Of a DNA stretch of 22,813 nt, positions 15,110 to 22,813 are shown one piece after another; position 1 is the first letter of the stretch; each line of letters begins with the position of its first letter. Position numbers and translations under genes: made by a program. The notes beneath the pieces were generated by a model. The model saw only the letters and a program-made list of their open reading frames with translations, did no database searches and had not been told where the DNA came from. This DNA is from Lysobacterales bacterium (GTDB taxonomy: Bacteria; Pseudomonadota; Gammaproteobacteria; Xanthomonadales; Marinicellaceae): assembly GCA_026990095.1 (NCBI GenBank), contig JALSIL010000174.1, forward strand, positions 1 through 22,813. Direction: 5' to 3'.

Positions 15110-16183
15110 ATGAAAAAAACTCATTTACACCAAGCGCATCTTGATGCAGGCGCAAAAATGGTTGATTTTGGCGGTTGGGATATGCCAATTAATTACGGTT
15201 CTCAAATCGAAGAACACCATGCCGTCCGCCAAGACAAAGGCATGTTTGATGTTTCACACATGACTATTGTTGATTTAGTCGGGCCAGAATCTGAAAAATT
15301 CCTTCTAAAAATTCTTGCTAATGATGTTCGTAAATTAGGTGATGGCAAAGCACTGTACAGCACAATGTTAAATGAATCAGGCGGAATTATAGATGATTTA
15401 ATCACTTACAAACGCGCGGATAACAATTACCGAATTGTTGTTAATGCAGGCACACGAGAAAAAGACCTCGCTTGGTTTGAAAAACAAATTAATGCCTTTG
15501 ATGCAAGCATTACCGAACGTCCAAAAGTGGCTATGCTTGCAGTTCAAGGTCCTCATGCAATTGAGGCTTGTCTTGAGGTTTTACCTTCGGATATTTCTAA
15601 AAAACTGGCTTCTTTAAAAAAATTCTCCTGCCTTGATGAAACCGATTACTTTATCGGTCGTACGGGTTATACCGGTGAGGATGGTGTTGAAATTTTGGTT
15701 CCGCAAGAGCTTGTTATTGAGTTATGGAATAAATTATTGCAAGCAGATGTCAAACCCTGCGGTCTAGGTGCACGTGATACCTTACGCTTAGAAGCTGGTA
15801 TGCATTTGTACGGACAAGACATGAACGAGGAAATCACACCTCTAGAATGCGGTCTTGGTTGGACTGTTCGAAAAGAGGATTTTAATTTTATTGGAGCCGA
15901 TGCACTATCAACACAAAGAGACAAAGGAATCACTAAAAAGATGATTGGTGTGGTTTTAGGCGAACGCGGAATTTTACGTCATAATCAAGAGTTGGTTGAT
16001 GAAAATGGTTTAACTGGTATAATCACCAGTGGTTCATTTTCACCTTCTGCTCAGGTTGCTATTGGTATGGCGATTGTTGACAAAAACATGGGTGAAAATG
16101 TCAAAGTTAAGATTCGTAAAAAAGAGTTAAATGTTAAGTGTATAAAATTACCGTTTGTACGCAATGGTAAAGTATTAATTTAA
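15110..16183 (+). CDS. gcvT: Glycine cleavage system T protein (aminomethyltransferase)
   Basis: GcvT moves the methylene group from the aminomethyl-lipoyl arm of GcvH to tetrahydrofolate and releases ammonia. The 357-residue length is normal. Family blocks are GGWDMPINYGSQIEEHHAVR (21-40), GMFDVSHM (44-51), GGIIDDLI with the expected catalytic aspartate at 95 or 96, TGYTGEDGVEILVP, GLGARDTLRLEAGMHLYGQDM, and IGMAIVDKN near the C-terminus. AAGG stands seven bases before the ATG. The gene leads a gcvT-gcvH-gcvPA operon with gaps of 21 and 91 bases. Confidence 0.96.
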   Translation: MKKTHLHQAHLDAGAKMVDFGGWDMPINYGSQIEEHHAVRQDKGMFDVSHMTIVDLVGPESEKFLLKILANDVRKLGDGKALYSTMLNESGGIIDDLITYKRADNNYRIVVNAGTREKDLAWFEKQINAFDASITERPKVAMLAVQGPHAIEACLEVLPSDISKKLASLKKFSCLDETDYFIGRTGYTGEDGVEILVPQELVIELWNKLLQADVKPCGLGARDTLRLEAGMHLYGQDMNEEITPLECGLGWTVRKEDFNFIGADALSTQRDKGITKKMIGVVLGERGILRHNQELVDENGLTGIITSGSFSPSAQVAIGMAIVDKNMGENVKVKIRKKELNVKCIKLPFVRNGKVLI

Positions 16184-16204
16184 AAAATAAAAAAGAGAAC
16201 TGTT

Positions 16205-16594
16205 ATGAGTTATGTACCTGATAATTTTAAATACGTAGAATCCCATGAGTGGATTGAAGTCTTAGACAATGGCAATGTCCGCATTGGTATTACCGAACAT
16301 GCCCAAAATGCTTTGGGTGATATAGTTTTTGTTGAATTGCCTGAAGAAGATACTTATGCGATTGGTGATGAATGCGGTGTGGTTGAATCCGTTAAAACGG
16401 CATCAGATATTTATACACCATTAACAGGCACTGTTGTTGCCGTAAATGACGCATTGGAAGATGCACCCGAACTCATTAATGAAAATCCCTATGATGATGG
16501 CTGGATTTTTGAAATGTCGATTGATGATGCCAACGAATTAAAAGATTTAATGACCGCAGAAGAATACCGCAACTCCATTGAAGACGAAGAGTAA
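16205..16594 (+). CDS. gcvH: Glycine cleavage system H protein
   Basis: GcvH is the lipoylated carrier that shuttles the aminomethyl intermediate between the P, T and L proteins. The 129-residue product has SHEWIEV (13-19), the VRIGITEHAQNALGDIVFVELPE segment, and the lipoylation site Lys64 in ESVKTASDIYTP. The C-terminus with NENPYDDGWIFEM is typical. An AGAG sequence precedes the ATG. A 91-base gap to the next gene carries only a 5-bp stem (16639-16656) and no clear terminator, so read-through into gcvPA is likely. Confidence 0.97.
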   Translation: MSYVPDNFKYVESHEWIEVLDNGNVRIGITEHAQNALGDIVFVELPEEDTYAIGDECGVVESVKTASDIYTPLTGTVVAVNDALEDAPELINENPYDDGWIFEMSIDDANELKDLMTAEEYRNSIEDEE

Positions 16595-16685
16595 AACTTT
16601 ACTGACTCAATCCGAGCCAGAATTGCTTTTATTTTTTTGCTTGCATAGCGACAAGCTGTACTAAAAATTTTAATTAGAGAATACC

Positions 16686-18035
16686 ATGCCATTTATTCCA
16701 CATACCAGTGATGACATAAAAACCATGCTTGATGCCATTGGCGTTGAAAAAATTGCCGATTTATTTGATGAAATTCCAAAAGAATTACTTATTGAAGGCT
16801 TAACGCATGTCCCTTCGCAAATGAATGAGATGCAGGTTTCGCGTTTTATAAAAGATAAATCACGCGTAGATCATTCTCTCAAATGTTTTGCTGGGGGTGG
16901 TGCTTACGAACACCATATCCCTGCGGCTATTTGGCAACTTGCCACTCGCGGAGAATTTTATACAGCGTATACACCGTATCAAGCCGAGGTTTCTCAAGGC
17001 TCGTTGCAAGTTATCTACGAGTTCCAAAGCATGATGGCTAAGTTAACCGGCATGGAAGTCAGTAATGCATCTATGTATGATGGTGCTTCGGCATTGGCAG
17101 AAGCAGCATTAATGGCAGTTCGAGCCAACCGCAAATCAAAATCTAAAGTCATCCTCGTTCCAAGAACGGTCAATCCAGTTTACCGACAAGTGTTACATAA
17201 TATTGTTCATAACCAAAACATTAAAGTAGTGGATGTTGATTTTGATAGCACAACAGGCACAGTCACATTGGACAACCTGGCTCAATACAATGACCAAGAC
17301 ATTACTGCGTTGGTTATTCCTCAGCCCAACCACTTTGGCGTATTTGAAGATGTCGATGCCTTAACTAATTGGGCACACGATAAAAACACTTTTGCCATTG
17401 CTGTAGTCAACCCCACTTCACTGGCATTGCTTAAAGCTCCTGGTCAATGGGGTAATGATGGCGTGGATATATGTGTTGGAGAAGGTCAACCCTTAGGTGT
17501 GCCCCTGTCTTCTGGTGGTCCGTATTTTGGTTTTATGACAACACGGCAAAAATTCATTCGCAATATGCCTGGGCGAATTGTTGGGCAAACAACGGATTTA
17601 GATGATAAGCCCGGCTACACCCTCGCTTTCCAAGCCCGAGAACAACATATTCGCCGTGCTAAAGCCACTTCAAATATCTGCACCAATCAAGGGCTTATGG
17701 TCACTGGTGCAACTATTTACATGGCTTTATTGGGTGAAACAGGCTTAAAACAAGTGGCAACTGCCTGTATGCAAAATTGCACTTACCTCAAACAAAAGCT
17801 TCAAGAAGCGGGTATTAAGGTGTTATTTAATAGCCCAAATTTTCATGAGCTGGTGATTCAAACAGAAAAAAAACCTCAAGAAATTATCAATGACTTGGCT
17901 AAAGTGGGCATTATTGCAGGGGTTGACCTGTCGGGCTTTTACCCGGAATTGGGCAATGTCATGTCAATTTGTGTGACTGAAACAAAAACCCAAGCCGATA
18001 TGGATGATTTTGTGGCAAACATTGTTAGCTTATAA
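16686..18035 (+). CDS. gcvPA: Glycine dehydrogenase (decarboxylating) subunit 1, P-protein alpha subunit
   Basis: This is the N-terminal half of the P protein in organisms with a split enzyme. The 449-residue product has MPFIPHTSDDIKTMLDAIG at the start, then FAGGGAYEHHIPAAI, YTAYTPYQAEVSQGSLQ, GMEVSNASMYDGASALAEA, VGEGQPLGVPLSSGGPYFGF and NMPGRIVGQTTD, all characteristic of GcvPA. The pyridoxal phosphate lysine resides in the partner subunit GcvPB, so this protein alone should not be active. gcvPB usually follows directly. Here the next gene is comEC on the other strand, two bases beyond the stop codon. The ORF itself is complete. Confidence 0.95.
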   Translation: MPFIPHTSDDIKTMLDAIGVEKIADLFDEIPKELLIEGLTHVPSQMNEMQVSRFIKDKSRVDHSLKCFAGGGAYEHHIPAAIWQLATRGEFYTAYTPYQAEVSQGSLQVIYEFQSMMAKLTGMEVSNASMYDGASALAEAALMAVRANRKSKSKVILVPRTVNPVYRQVLHNIVHNQNIKVVDVDFDSTTGTVTLDNLAQYNDQDITALVIPQPNHFGVFEDVDALTNWAHDKNTFAIAVVNPTSLALLKAPGQWGNDGVDICVGEGQPLGVPLSSGGPYFGFMTTRQKFIRNMPGRIVGQTTDLDDKPGYTLAFQAREQHIRRAKATSNICTNQGLMVTGATIYMALLGETGLKQVATACMQNCTYLKQKLQEAGIKVLFNSPNFHELVIQTEKKPQEIINDLAKVGIIAGVDLSGFYPELGNVMSICVTETKTQADMDDFVANIVSL

Positions 18036-18037
18036 AG

Positions 18038-20308
18038 TTATTTAGCTTTTACATGCCAAAAATGTGGATTTTCCTTTAAGTAGGAAGTAATTTTAATCCC
18101 TTCTTTATTAACTTTTACACTAATCATCCCGCTTTTTTGTGTGTCGTAAAATTCTATACCACTTTGCTCATACAGGTCTTTGATTAATTGTTTTGGGTGA
18201 TGGAATTGGTTGGCATAGCCAGATGAATTTATCGCATATCGTGGGTTTACTTGAGTTAAGAACTCTTGGCTAGAAGACGTTTTACTACCATGGTGTGGGA
18301 CAATTAGCACGTCGCTGATAATCTTTTGGGGAAATAAGGATAACAAACGGTATTCAACAGGCTCTTCAATATCTGCAGTTAATAAAACGGATGCCTGGTC
18401 ACTACTGATTTTTAAAACACACGAAGTATTATTTCCCAAATAAGGCAATAATTCAAGCGGACTGAGCACTTCAAAACTCACTTCATTCCATTGCCATGAT
18501 AACGGGTACTGACACGCTTGAAATTGCCCCATGACATCAAACACTTTTGGATTAAATTTTGCAATAATCTCATCTGCACCACCTGCGTGATCATTATCCG
18601 CATGCGATAAAATCAAAGTATCCAGCTTGTTAATGCCATAACTTTGCATCAGTGGCAGCACAACGGCTTTAGCCATAGAAAATCCAGACTCGTAGCTAGC
18701 ACCCGTATCATAAACAAGACTGTGGCTTTTGGTTTGCACAAGAATTGACAAACCTTGTCCAACATCTAACACATGAATTTTAAAAGCACCCTGCCCTAAA
18801 CCATTGCTTGCACTAAAAAACAACGGTGCAACTAAAATCACGACCGCTGGCTTCCACCAAAACAAACGCGGTAAAAGTAAAACAATCACCATCAAAACCA
18901 GTACAAGAATATAAACAGGGTTATAACTGGGCATAGTGATTTTAAAATAAGAAAACTCAGATAAATTATCTAAAATCAAAAAAAACAAATGTGCCGCCTT
19001 TTCAACAGTTAAAAACAGGAAATGAGCCACAGAGTCTGAAAAGACAGAGGCAAAAAGAGCTAAAAACAACAATGGAATCAACAGCAACGAAGCCAGCGGT
19101 AACACTAAAAAATTAGCAATGGGTGTGAGTAAATTAAATTGATGGAAAACAACGGCCATTAATGGCATTAAACCAATTAAAATAACAAATTGTGCTTTTA
19201 TAAAGCCCAAAAATTTATTTTTCTCGAACATTTTTCCCGAATAAGCAAACATCAGCACGGCAACGGCAGAAAAAGAAAACCAAAAACCAGCATCCAGCAC
19301 ACTCAATGGATCAAACACTAAAACAGCAACCAACGCAATAGACCAAGCCTGCCAACGAGATATTTGTGATTTAAAAGCATAGGATAAAGCGAAAACTATC
19401 ACCATAACCAATGCCCTAATGGTTGGAATTGAAAAGCCTGCTAACACCGCATAAACAAAAGCAAAAGCAATGGAAAAAATTGCTTCAAAGATGAAACGAT
19501 TACATTCTTGGGTCGCAAAAACGAAGAACAATAAACGCCCAATCAACAATCCAATAAAAGCGATTAAACCAATATGAAGCCCAGAGATGGCAATTAAATG
19601 AGCGGTTCCTGTGTTTTGAAATAATTGAGAATCTTCATAAGAGATTAAACTCTTATCGCCAATCATTAATGCCGTTAGCAAAGAAACCACTCGTGGTGAG
19701 TCGGTGTGCTTTTTTATAACACCAGCAATCTTAACTCTAATCGCATTAACCCATGAGTAGAGACTGTTATCAAATTTTTCTAAAAGCTTTCCTTCCTTAA
19801 TGGTTGCCGTTGCATCAATTCCCTGACGAAACAACCATTTGCTGTAGTCAAAAGCCCCTGGGTTATACAAAGCATGGATGGGTTTCATTTTTAGTTTAAA
19901 TTGCCACACTTGTCCAGGTTTTATCGTATTTTCTGTCTCATACCAGTTAAGAAGAAGCTTTCTTATTGGAAAATCCTCCTCGAGGTTATCTACAATTAGC
20001 AAGAACTTTGTTTTTTTAGGCGTTACGTCAGGAAGTTCCCATACATGACCAGTGACGGTTACCAATTGGGTTGGTATAACTTGCAATTGATGCCTTTTAT
20101 CTGATTGTGCCACCACAAAAGCATAGGAAAAACCAATAAGAAACACAATAAAGTAAGAGAGAAAAAGCCTTGTTTTTTTTGAGTAGAGTGCATAAACAAG
20201 ACAGACAAACACAATTAATAGACTGATATAAAGTCCAATTAAATGCAGCTGTGGCAACCAGAGCAGTTGGCTCGTTCCAGCTAAAAAACTAAGTGCGTAT
20301 AAAAACAT
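18038..20308 (-). CDS. comEC: DNA internalization competence protein ComEC/Rec2
   Basis: ComEC forms the inner-membrane channel through which single-stranded DNA enters the cell in natural transformation. The 756-residue product has several N-terminal membrane helices, a DUF4131-like outer region with the GAFDYSKWLFRQGI motif, and the ComEC membrane core with NTGTAHLIAISGLHIGLIAF (about residues 230-250). The C-terminal metallo-beta-lactamase-type domain has LDVGQGLSILV and SHADNDHAGG (about 567-576), then LIVPHHGSKTSS. All are intact, so it looks functional. It follows lolD after 27 bases and is the last gene of that operon. Other competence genes are not in the window. Confidence 0.94.
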   Translation of the reverse strand: MFLYALSFLAGTSQLLWLPQLHLIGLYISLLIVFVCLVYALYSKKTRLFLSYFIVFLIGFSYAFVVAQSDKRHQLQVIPTQLVTVTGHVWELPDVTPKKTKFLLIVDNLEEDFPIRKLLLNWYETENTIKPGQVWQFKLKMKPIHALYNPGAFDYSKWLFRQGIDATATIKEGKLLEKFDNSLYSWVNAIRVKIAGVIKKHTDSPRVVSLLTALMIGDKSLISYEDSQLFQNTGTAHLIAISGLHIGLIAFIGLLIGRLLFFVFATQECNRFIFEAIFSIAFAFVYAVLAGFSIPTIRALVMVIVFALSYAFKSQISRWQAWSIALVAVLVFDPLSVLDAGFWFSFSAVAVLMFAYSGKMFEKNKFLGFIKAQFVILIGLMPLMAVVFHQFNLLTPIANFLVLPLASLLLIPLLFLALFASVFSDSVAHFLFLTVEKAAHLFFLILDNLSEFSYFKITMPSYNPVYILVLVLMVIVLLLPRLFWWKPAVVILVAPLFFSASNGLGQGAFKIHVLDVGQGLSILVQTKSHSLVYDTGASYESGFSMAKAVVLPLMQSYGINKLDTLILSHADNDHAGGADEIIAKFNPKVFDVMGQFQACQYPLSWQWNEVSFEVLSPLELLPYLGNNTSCVLKISSDQASVLLTADIEEPVEYRLLSLFPQKIISDVLIVPHHGSKTSSSQEFLTQVNPRYAINSSGYANQFHHPKQLIKDLYEQSGIEFYDTQKSGMISVKVNKEGIKITSYLKENPHFWHVKAK

Positions 20309-20335
20309 GACAAATCCTTTGCCCCACTTCTGAAG

Positions 20336-21016
20336 TTACTGAAGGACTAGCTTTCCTCCCGTTAATTCATATATTTTTTGCATCTTTGCTGCCAAAGTTT
20401 TGTCATGAGTCACGACAATCATGCCGTTGTTGTGTTTCTCATTCAAACCAAGCATTAAATCTGTAATCACTTTTGCCGTGGTTTCATCTAAATTTCCAGT
20501 GGGTTCATCTGCCAAAATACAAGATGGGTTGGTTACCATTGCACGTGCAATCGCTGTTCTTTGCCTTTCTCCACCGGATAATTGAGCGGGTCGATGCTTC
20601 ACCCGATGCTCCAGGCCCACTTCTTTTAATAGACTCATTGCTTTTTTCTTGGCTTGTTTTTTTGATAACTTGGCAATTAATAAGGGCATCATAACATTTT
20701 CAAGTGCAGAAAACTCAGGCAACAAATGATGGAATTGGTAAATAAAACCCAAATACTTATTACGCAATAAACCTCGTTGTTTTTGACTAACTTGGGCAAA
20801 ATCATTGCCCTTAAGTAAAACTCGACCCGATGTTGGGTTGTCTAAACCACCTAAAAGCTGCAACAAAGTCGACTTTCCTGCTCCAGATGCACCCATAATA
20901 GCAATGCTTTGACCATGTTCAATACTGAAATTTATTTCATTTAAAACTGAAATGATTGTTTTGCCATCTTGAAACTGTTGGCTAATGTTTTGGCATTCTA
21001 ATATAACATCACTCAT
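20336..21016 (-). CDS. lolD: Lipoprotein-releasing system ATP-binding protein LolD
   Basis: LolD powers the release of lipoproteins from the inner membrane to the LolA chaperone. The 226-residue ABC ATPase has Walker A GASGAGKST (42-50), LSGGERQR (146-153), Walker B CILADEPTGNLD (166-177) and a switch histidine in VVTHD. The FIYQFHHLLPEFSALENVMMPLLI block after the Q-loop (from about residue 91) is typical of LolD rather than of MacB or FtsE. Its ATG overlaps the end of the permease gene by eight bases, so the two are co-translated. Confidence 0.95.
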   Translation of the reverse strand: MSDVILECQNISQQFQDGKTIISVLNEINFSIEHGQSIAIMGASGAGKSTLLQLLGGLDNPTSGRVLLKGNDFAQVSQKQRGLLRNKYLGFIYQFHHLLPEFSALENVMMPLLIAKLSKKQAKKKAMSLLKEVGLEHRVKHRPAQLSGGERQRTAIARAMVTNPSCILADEPTGNLDETTAKVITDLMLGLNEKHNNGMIVVTHDKTLAAKMQKIYELTGGKLVLQ

Positions 21017-22250
21017 AGCGCAAAGCCTCGGCTGGTTGTATGCGACTGGCTCGCCAAGCAGGATAGATTGTTGCTAAAAATGACAACCCAAATGCGACGA
21101 TTGCAATCGAAATAACATCGGCTTGATGAATATCTGCCGTTAATTCAGTAACATAATAGACTTCTGATGGCATAAAATCGGTTTTGAAAAAATCTTCCAA
21201 CCACGCAATAATTGAGGTCACATTGTAAGACACTAGCAAACCAAGAATGATACCAATTACGGTTCCTATAGTACCAATAATAACACCTGTTACCATAAAG
21301 ATATTCATTACTTGCCCACCAGACATCCCCAAGGTTCGTAATATGGCAATATCACTGTTTTTATCAGTCACTAACATGACCATGGTCGATAATATATTGA
21401 ATGCCGCAACCGCAATAATCATGGATAAAATAATAAACATTGCCATGCGTTCAGTTTGCGTAGCTTGATAAAAACTGGCATTTTCTTGTGTCCAATCCCT
21501 AACTTTAAAAAAACCACCAAGCTTATCACTCAATTGACGTGCTATCTTGGGCGCTTGCATTAAATCATCGGTTTTTATGCGAATGCCTTCAATACCACCG
21601 CGTGTAATTTTTAGTTTTTGAGCACTGGACAAGTGCACCAGTGCCAGTTTTGAATCGTATTCATAGGCACCCATTTCAAAAATGCCAACCACGGTGAATT
21701 TTCTCATTCGTGGCGAAACACCTACTGCTGTTGTTTTAAATTGAGGAATATAGACCATCACCTTGTCGCCTGGCCCAGTACCTAAGGTTGCAGCCAAGTC
21801 AAAACCTAAAATGATATTCCATTGATCTTCTAGGAGATTATCAAAACTGCCATATTTCATGTGTTGTGCTATTTTTGTGACGGTTTTTTCAAATTCCGGA
21901 CTGATGCCTTGAATTAATGCTCCCGTGGTTCTCACGCCTTGCAACATCGCCTCAGAACTAACATAGGGTGAAGCACTGACAACTCCAGGCGTATTTTGAG
22001 CCACTTTAATTGCACTTTCCCAGCCTTGGATATAATCATAATTGTAAGACGACACTGTCGCATGTGCGACAGAGCCGAGCATTCGCTCTTTGAGCTCTTT
22101 GTCAAACCCATTCATTACCGAAATAACCACAATAACTGTCATGACCCCAAGGGCAATTCCAGCCATAGATATTAAGGAGATAAATGAGATAAAATGATTT
22201 TTCTTTTTGGCACGGGTATACCGAAGCCCAATGGCTAACGAGAGATTCAT
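21009..22250 (-). CDS. Lipoprotein-releasing ABC transporter permease LolC/LolE family
   Basis: The membrane subunit of the Lol lipoprotein exporter. The 413-residue product has a first membrane helix after the IGLRYTRAKKKNHFISFISLISMAGIALGV start, the SVMNGFDKELKERMLG motif (about 43-58), a large periplasmic domain, and three further helices. The loop near residues 270-310 includes NILSTMVMLVTDK and DIAILRTLGMS, typical of LolC/LolE. Only one permease gene is present next to lolD. Many gammaproteobacteria have lolC and lolE as a pair; some use one gene whose product may form a homodimer (LolF type). Which applies here depends on the rest of the genome, so I leave the symbol blank. The ribosome site before the ATG is weak. 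Confidence 0.93.
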   Translation of the reverse strand: MNLSLAIGLRYTRAKKKNHFISFISLISMAGIALGVMTVIVVISVMNGFDKELKERMLGSVAHATVSSYNYDYIQGWESAIKVAQNTPGVVSASPYVSSEAMLQGVRTTGALIQGISPEFEKTVTKIAQHMKYGSFDNLLEDQWNIILGFDLAATLGTGPGDKVMVYIPQFKTTAVGVSPRMRKFTVVGIFEMGAYEYDSKLALVHLSSAQKLKITRGGIEGIRIKTDDLMQAPKIARQLSDKLGGFFKVRDWTQENASFYQATQTERMAMFIILSMIIAVAAFNILSTMVMLVTDKNSDIAILRTLGMSGGQVMNIFMVTGVIIGTIGTVIGIILGLLVSYNVTSIIAWLEDFFKTDFMPSEVYYVTELTADIHQADVISIAIVAFGLSFLATIYPAWRASRIQPAEALRYE

Positions 22251-22357
22251 TTATTATTGTTATATGGTTGCATAATTTTAAGTCTTCTTATCATACACTA
22301 TAGACATTTTTTTTATAATGAAATTTCATTTTTCTTGAGATTAAATTATAATGAGTT
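22251..22357. promoter_or_regulatory. Divergent intergenic region between the lol operon and the cytochrome gene
   Basis: This AT-rich gap must hold the promoters of both genes. TATAAT at 22314-22319 could be a -10 box for the + gene, but a good -35 box is lacking. It is overlapped by the perfect 14-bp palindrome AATGAAATTTCATT (22317-22330), which could be an operator. It resembles a similar palindrome upstream of fabI. Confidence 0.35.
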
Positions 22358-22813
22358 ATGTCAAAAAAATACCTTCCGTTACTTATTGTACTTTTAATTG
22401 CAGGATTGCTTTTATTTGCCTCACTTTATGGACAAAAGTCAGCCCTAATTAAGGTGGATTTTCATAATAACACTTATGTAGGAGCCCCAAAATGTAAAGA
22501 TTGTCATGAAGAACAATTTAATTCTTGGAGAAAAACTTACCACAGCAGCATGACTCAAGAGGCTAATCCAAAAAGTGTGCAGGGCAATTTTGATGGTAAA
22601 TTCTATACCTACTGGGGAATAACTGTTCAACCTATTTTAAAAAATGGAAAGTATTATTTTAATTACTTTGACCCGAAAACTAAAAATTTCTTATCTTCTT
22701 TAGAAATAACCCGCACGGTTGGCTCTCGCCGTTACCAACAGTATTTAGCCAAAACCGAAAATACGCAAGGAAATTATTATCGCTTAGAACTCTTGTGGCA
22801 TATTGAAGATAAA
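22358..22813 (+). CDS. Cytochrome c-type heme-binding protein, N-terminal part (3' end cut by window)
   Basis: The open frame runs to the window edge, giving 152 residues. The start has a short basic stretch and a hydrophobic segment at about 7-24, which could be a membrane anchor or uncleaved signal. It is followed by one CxxCH heme-attachment motif, CKDCH (46-50), in YVGAPKCKDCHEEQFNSW, and a nearby His62 in TYHSSM. This layout, with the later KNGKYYFNYFD and SRRYQQYL segments, resembles multiheme cytochrome proteins that often carry TPR repeats further on. That is recall, not a search. ATG at 22358 is chosen because ATG at 22351 is in another frame. The ribosome site is weak. Confidence 0.75.
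   Translation, partial: MSKKYLPLLIVLLIAGLLLFASLYGQKSALIKVDFHNNTYVGAPKCKDCHEEQFNSWRKTYHSSMTQEANPKSVQGNFDGKFYTYWGITVQPILKNGKYYFNYFDPKTKNFLSSLEITRTVGSRRYQQYLAKTENTQGNYYRLELLWHIEDK

Noticed and set aside
16639..16656. Hairpin between gcvH and gcvPA as terminator
   Set aside because: The stem is only 5 bp and is followed by no T-run, so it is unlikely to stop transcription.
22445..22630. 61-codon minus-strand open frame inside the cytochrome gene
   Set aside because: It lies opposite a recognisable heme-protein frame, has no ribosome site and resembles nothing I know.

Overview
The window is a 22.8 kb stretch of an AT-rich bacterial chromosome. Gene content points to a gammaproteobacterium: it has a LolCD lipoprotein-release system (so an outer membrane), the YajC-SecD-SecF set, E. 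coli-like FabI and RmlA sequences, and a two-subunit type of glycine decarboxylase P-protein. I could not fix the genus. A wax-ester/triacylglycerol synthase and a multiheme cytochrome would fit a free-living, perhaps marine, heterotroph, but that is inference. Almost every stretch is ordinary coding sequence with tight operons. I see no CRISPR array, tRNA, rRNA, prophage or intact insertion sequence.

Region 1 (2-5311, + strand) is a nucleotide-sugar operon: rmlA (5' end cut by the window), rmlC and rmlD for dTDP-L-rhamnose, a bifunctional manC for GDP-mannose, then two tandem inositol-monophosphatase-fold phosphatases, the second being CysQ-like. All six genes overlap at their stop/start codons, which suggests translational coupling. 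Region 2 (5403-9972) holds fabI (+), a WS/DGAT acyltransferase (-), a membrane-anchored Ser/Thr protein kinase (+) and a lone XdhC-family protein (-).

Region 3 (9984-10193) is the only mobile-looking DNA. It is a 159-bp non-autonomous element (MITE-like) with near-perfect terminal inverted repeats and a flanking TAATA duplication. It sits about 16 bp from the xdhC start codon and next to the secDF terminator. Region 4 (10220-13407, - strand) is yajC-secD-secF, ending in a clear rho-independent terminator. A large nested inverted repeat lies upstream of yajC.

Region 5 (13565-15033) contains a GFA-domain zinc protein translationally coupled to an M15 peptidase without a visible signal peptide (+), then a PduO-type cobalamin adenosyltransferase (-). 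Region 6 (15110-18035, +) is gcvT-gcvH-gcvPA of the glycine cleavage system; the partner gene gcvPB is not in the window. Region 7 (18038-22250, -) is a lolC/E-lolD-comEC operon, convergent with gcvPA with two bases between the stop codons. The window ends inside a divergent gene for a membrane-anchored or exported cytochrome c-type protein (22358 onward).

I found no clearly new multi-gene system. The best leads are the MITE-like element beside xdhC, the nested hairpin upstream of yajC, the glycine cleavage cluster that lacks gcvPB, and the coupled GFA/M15 pair.
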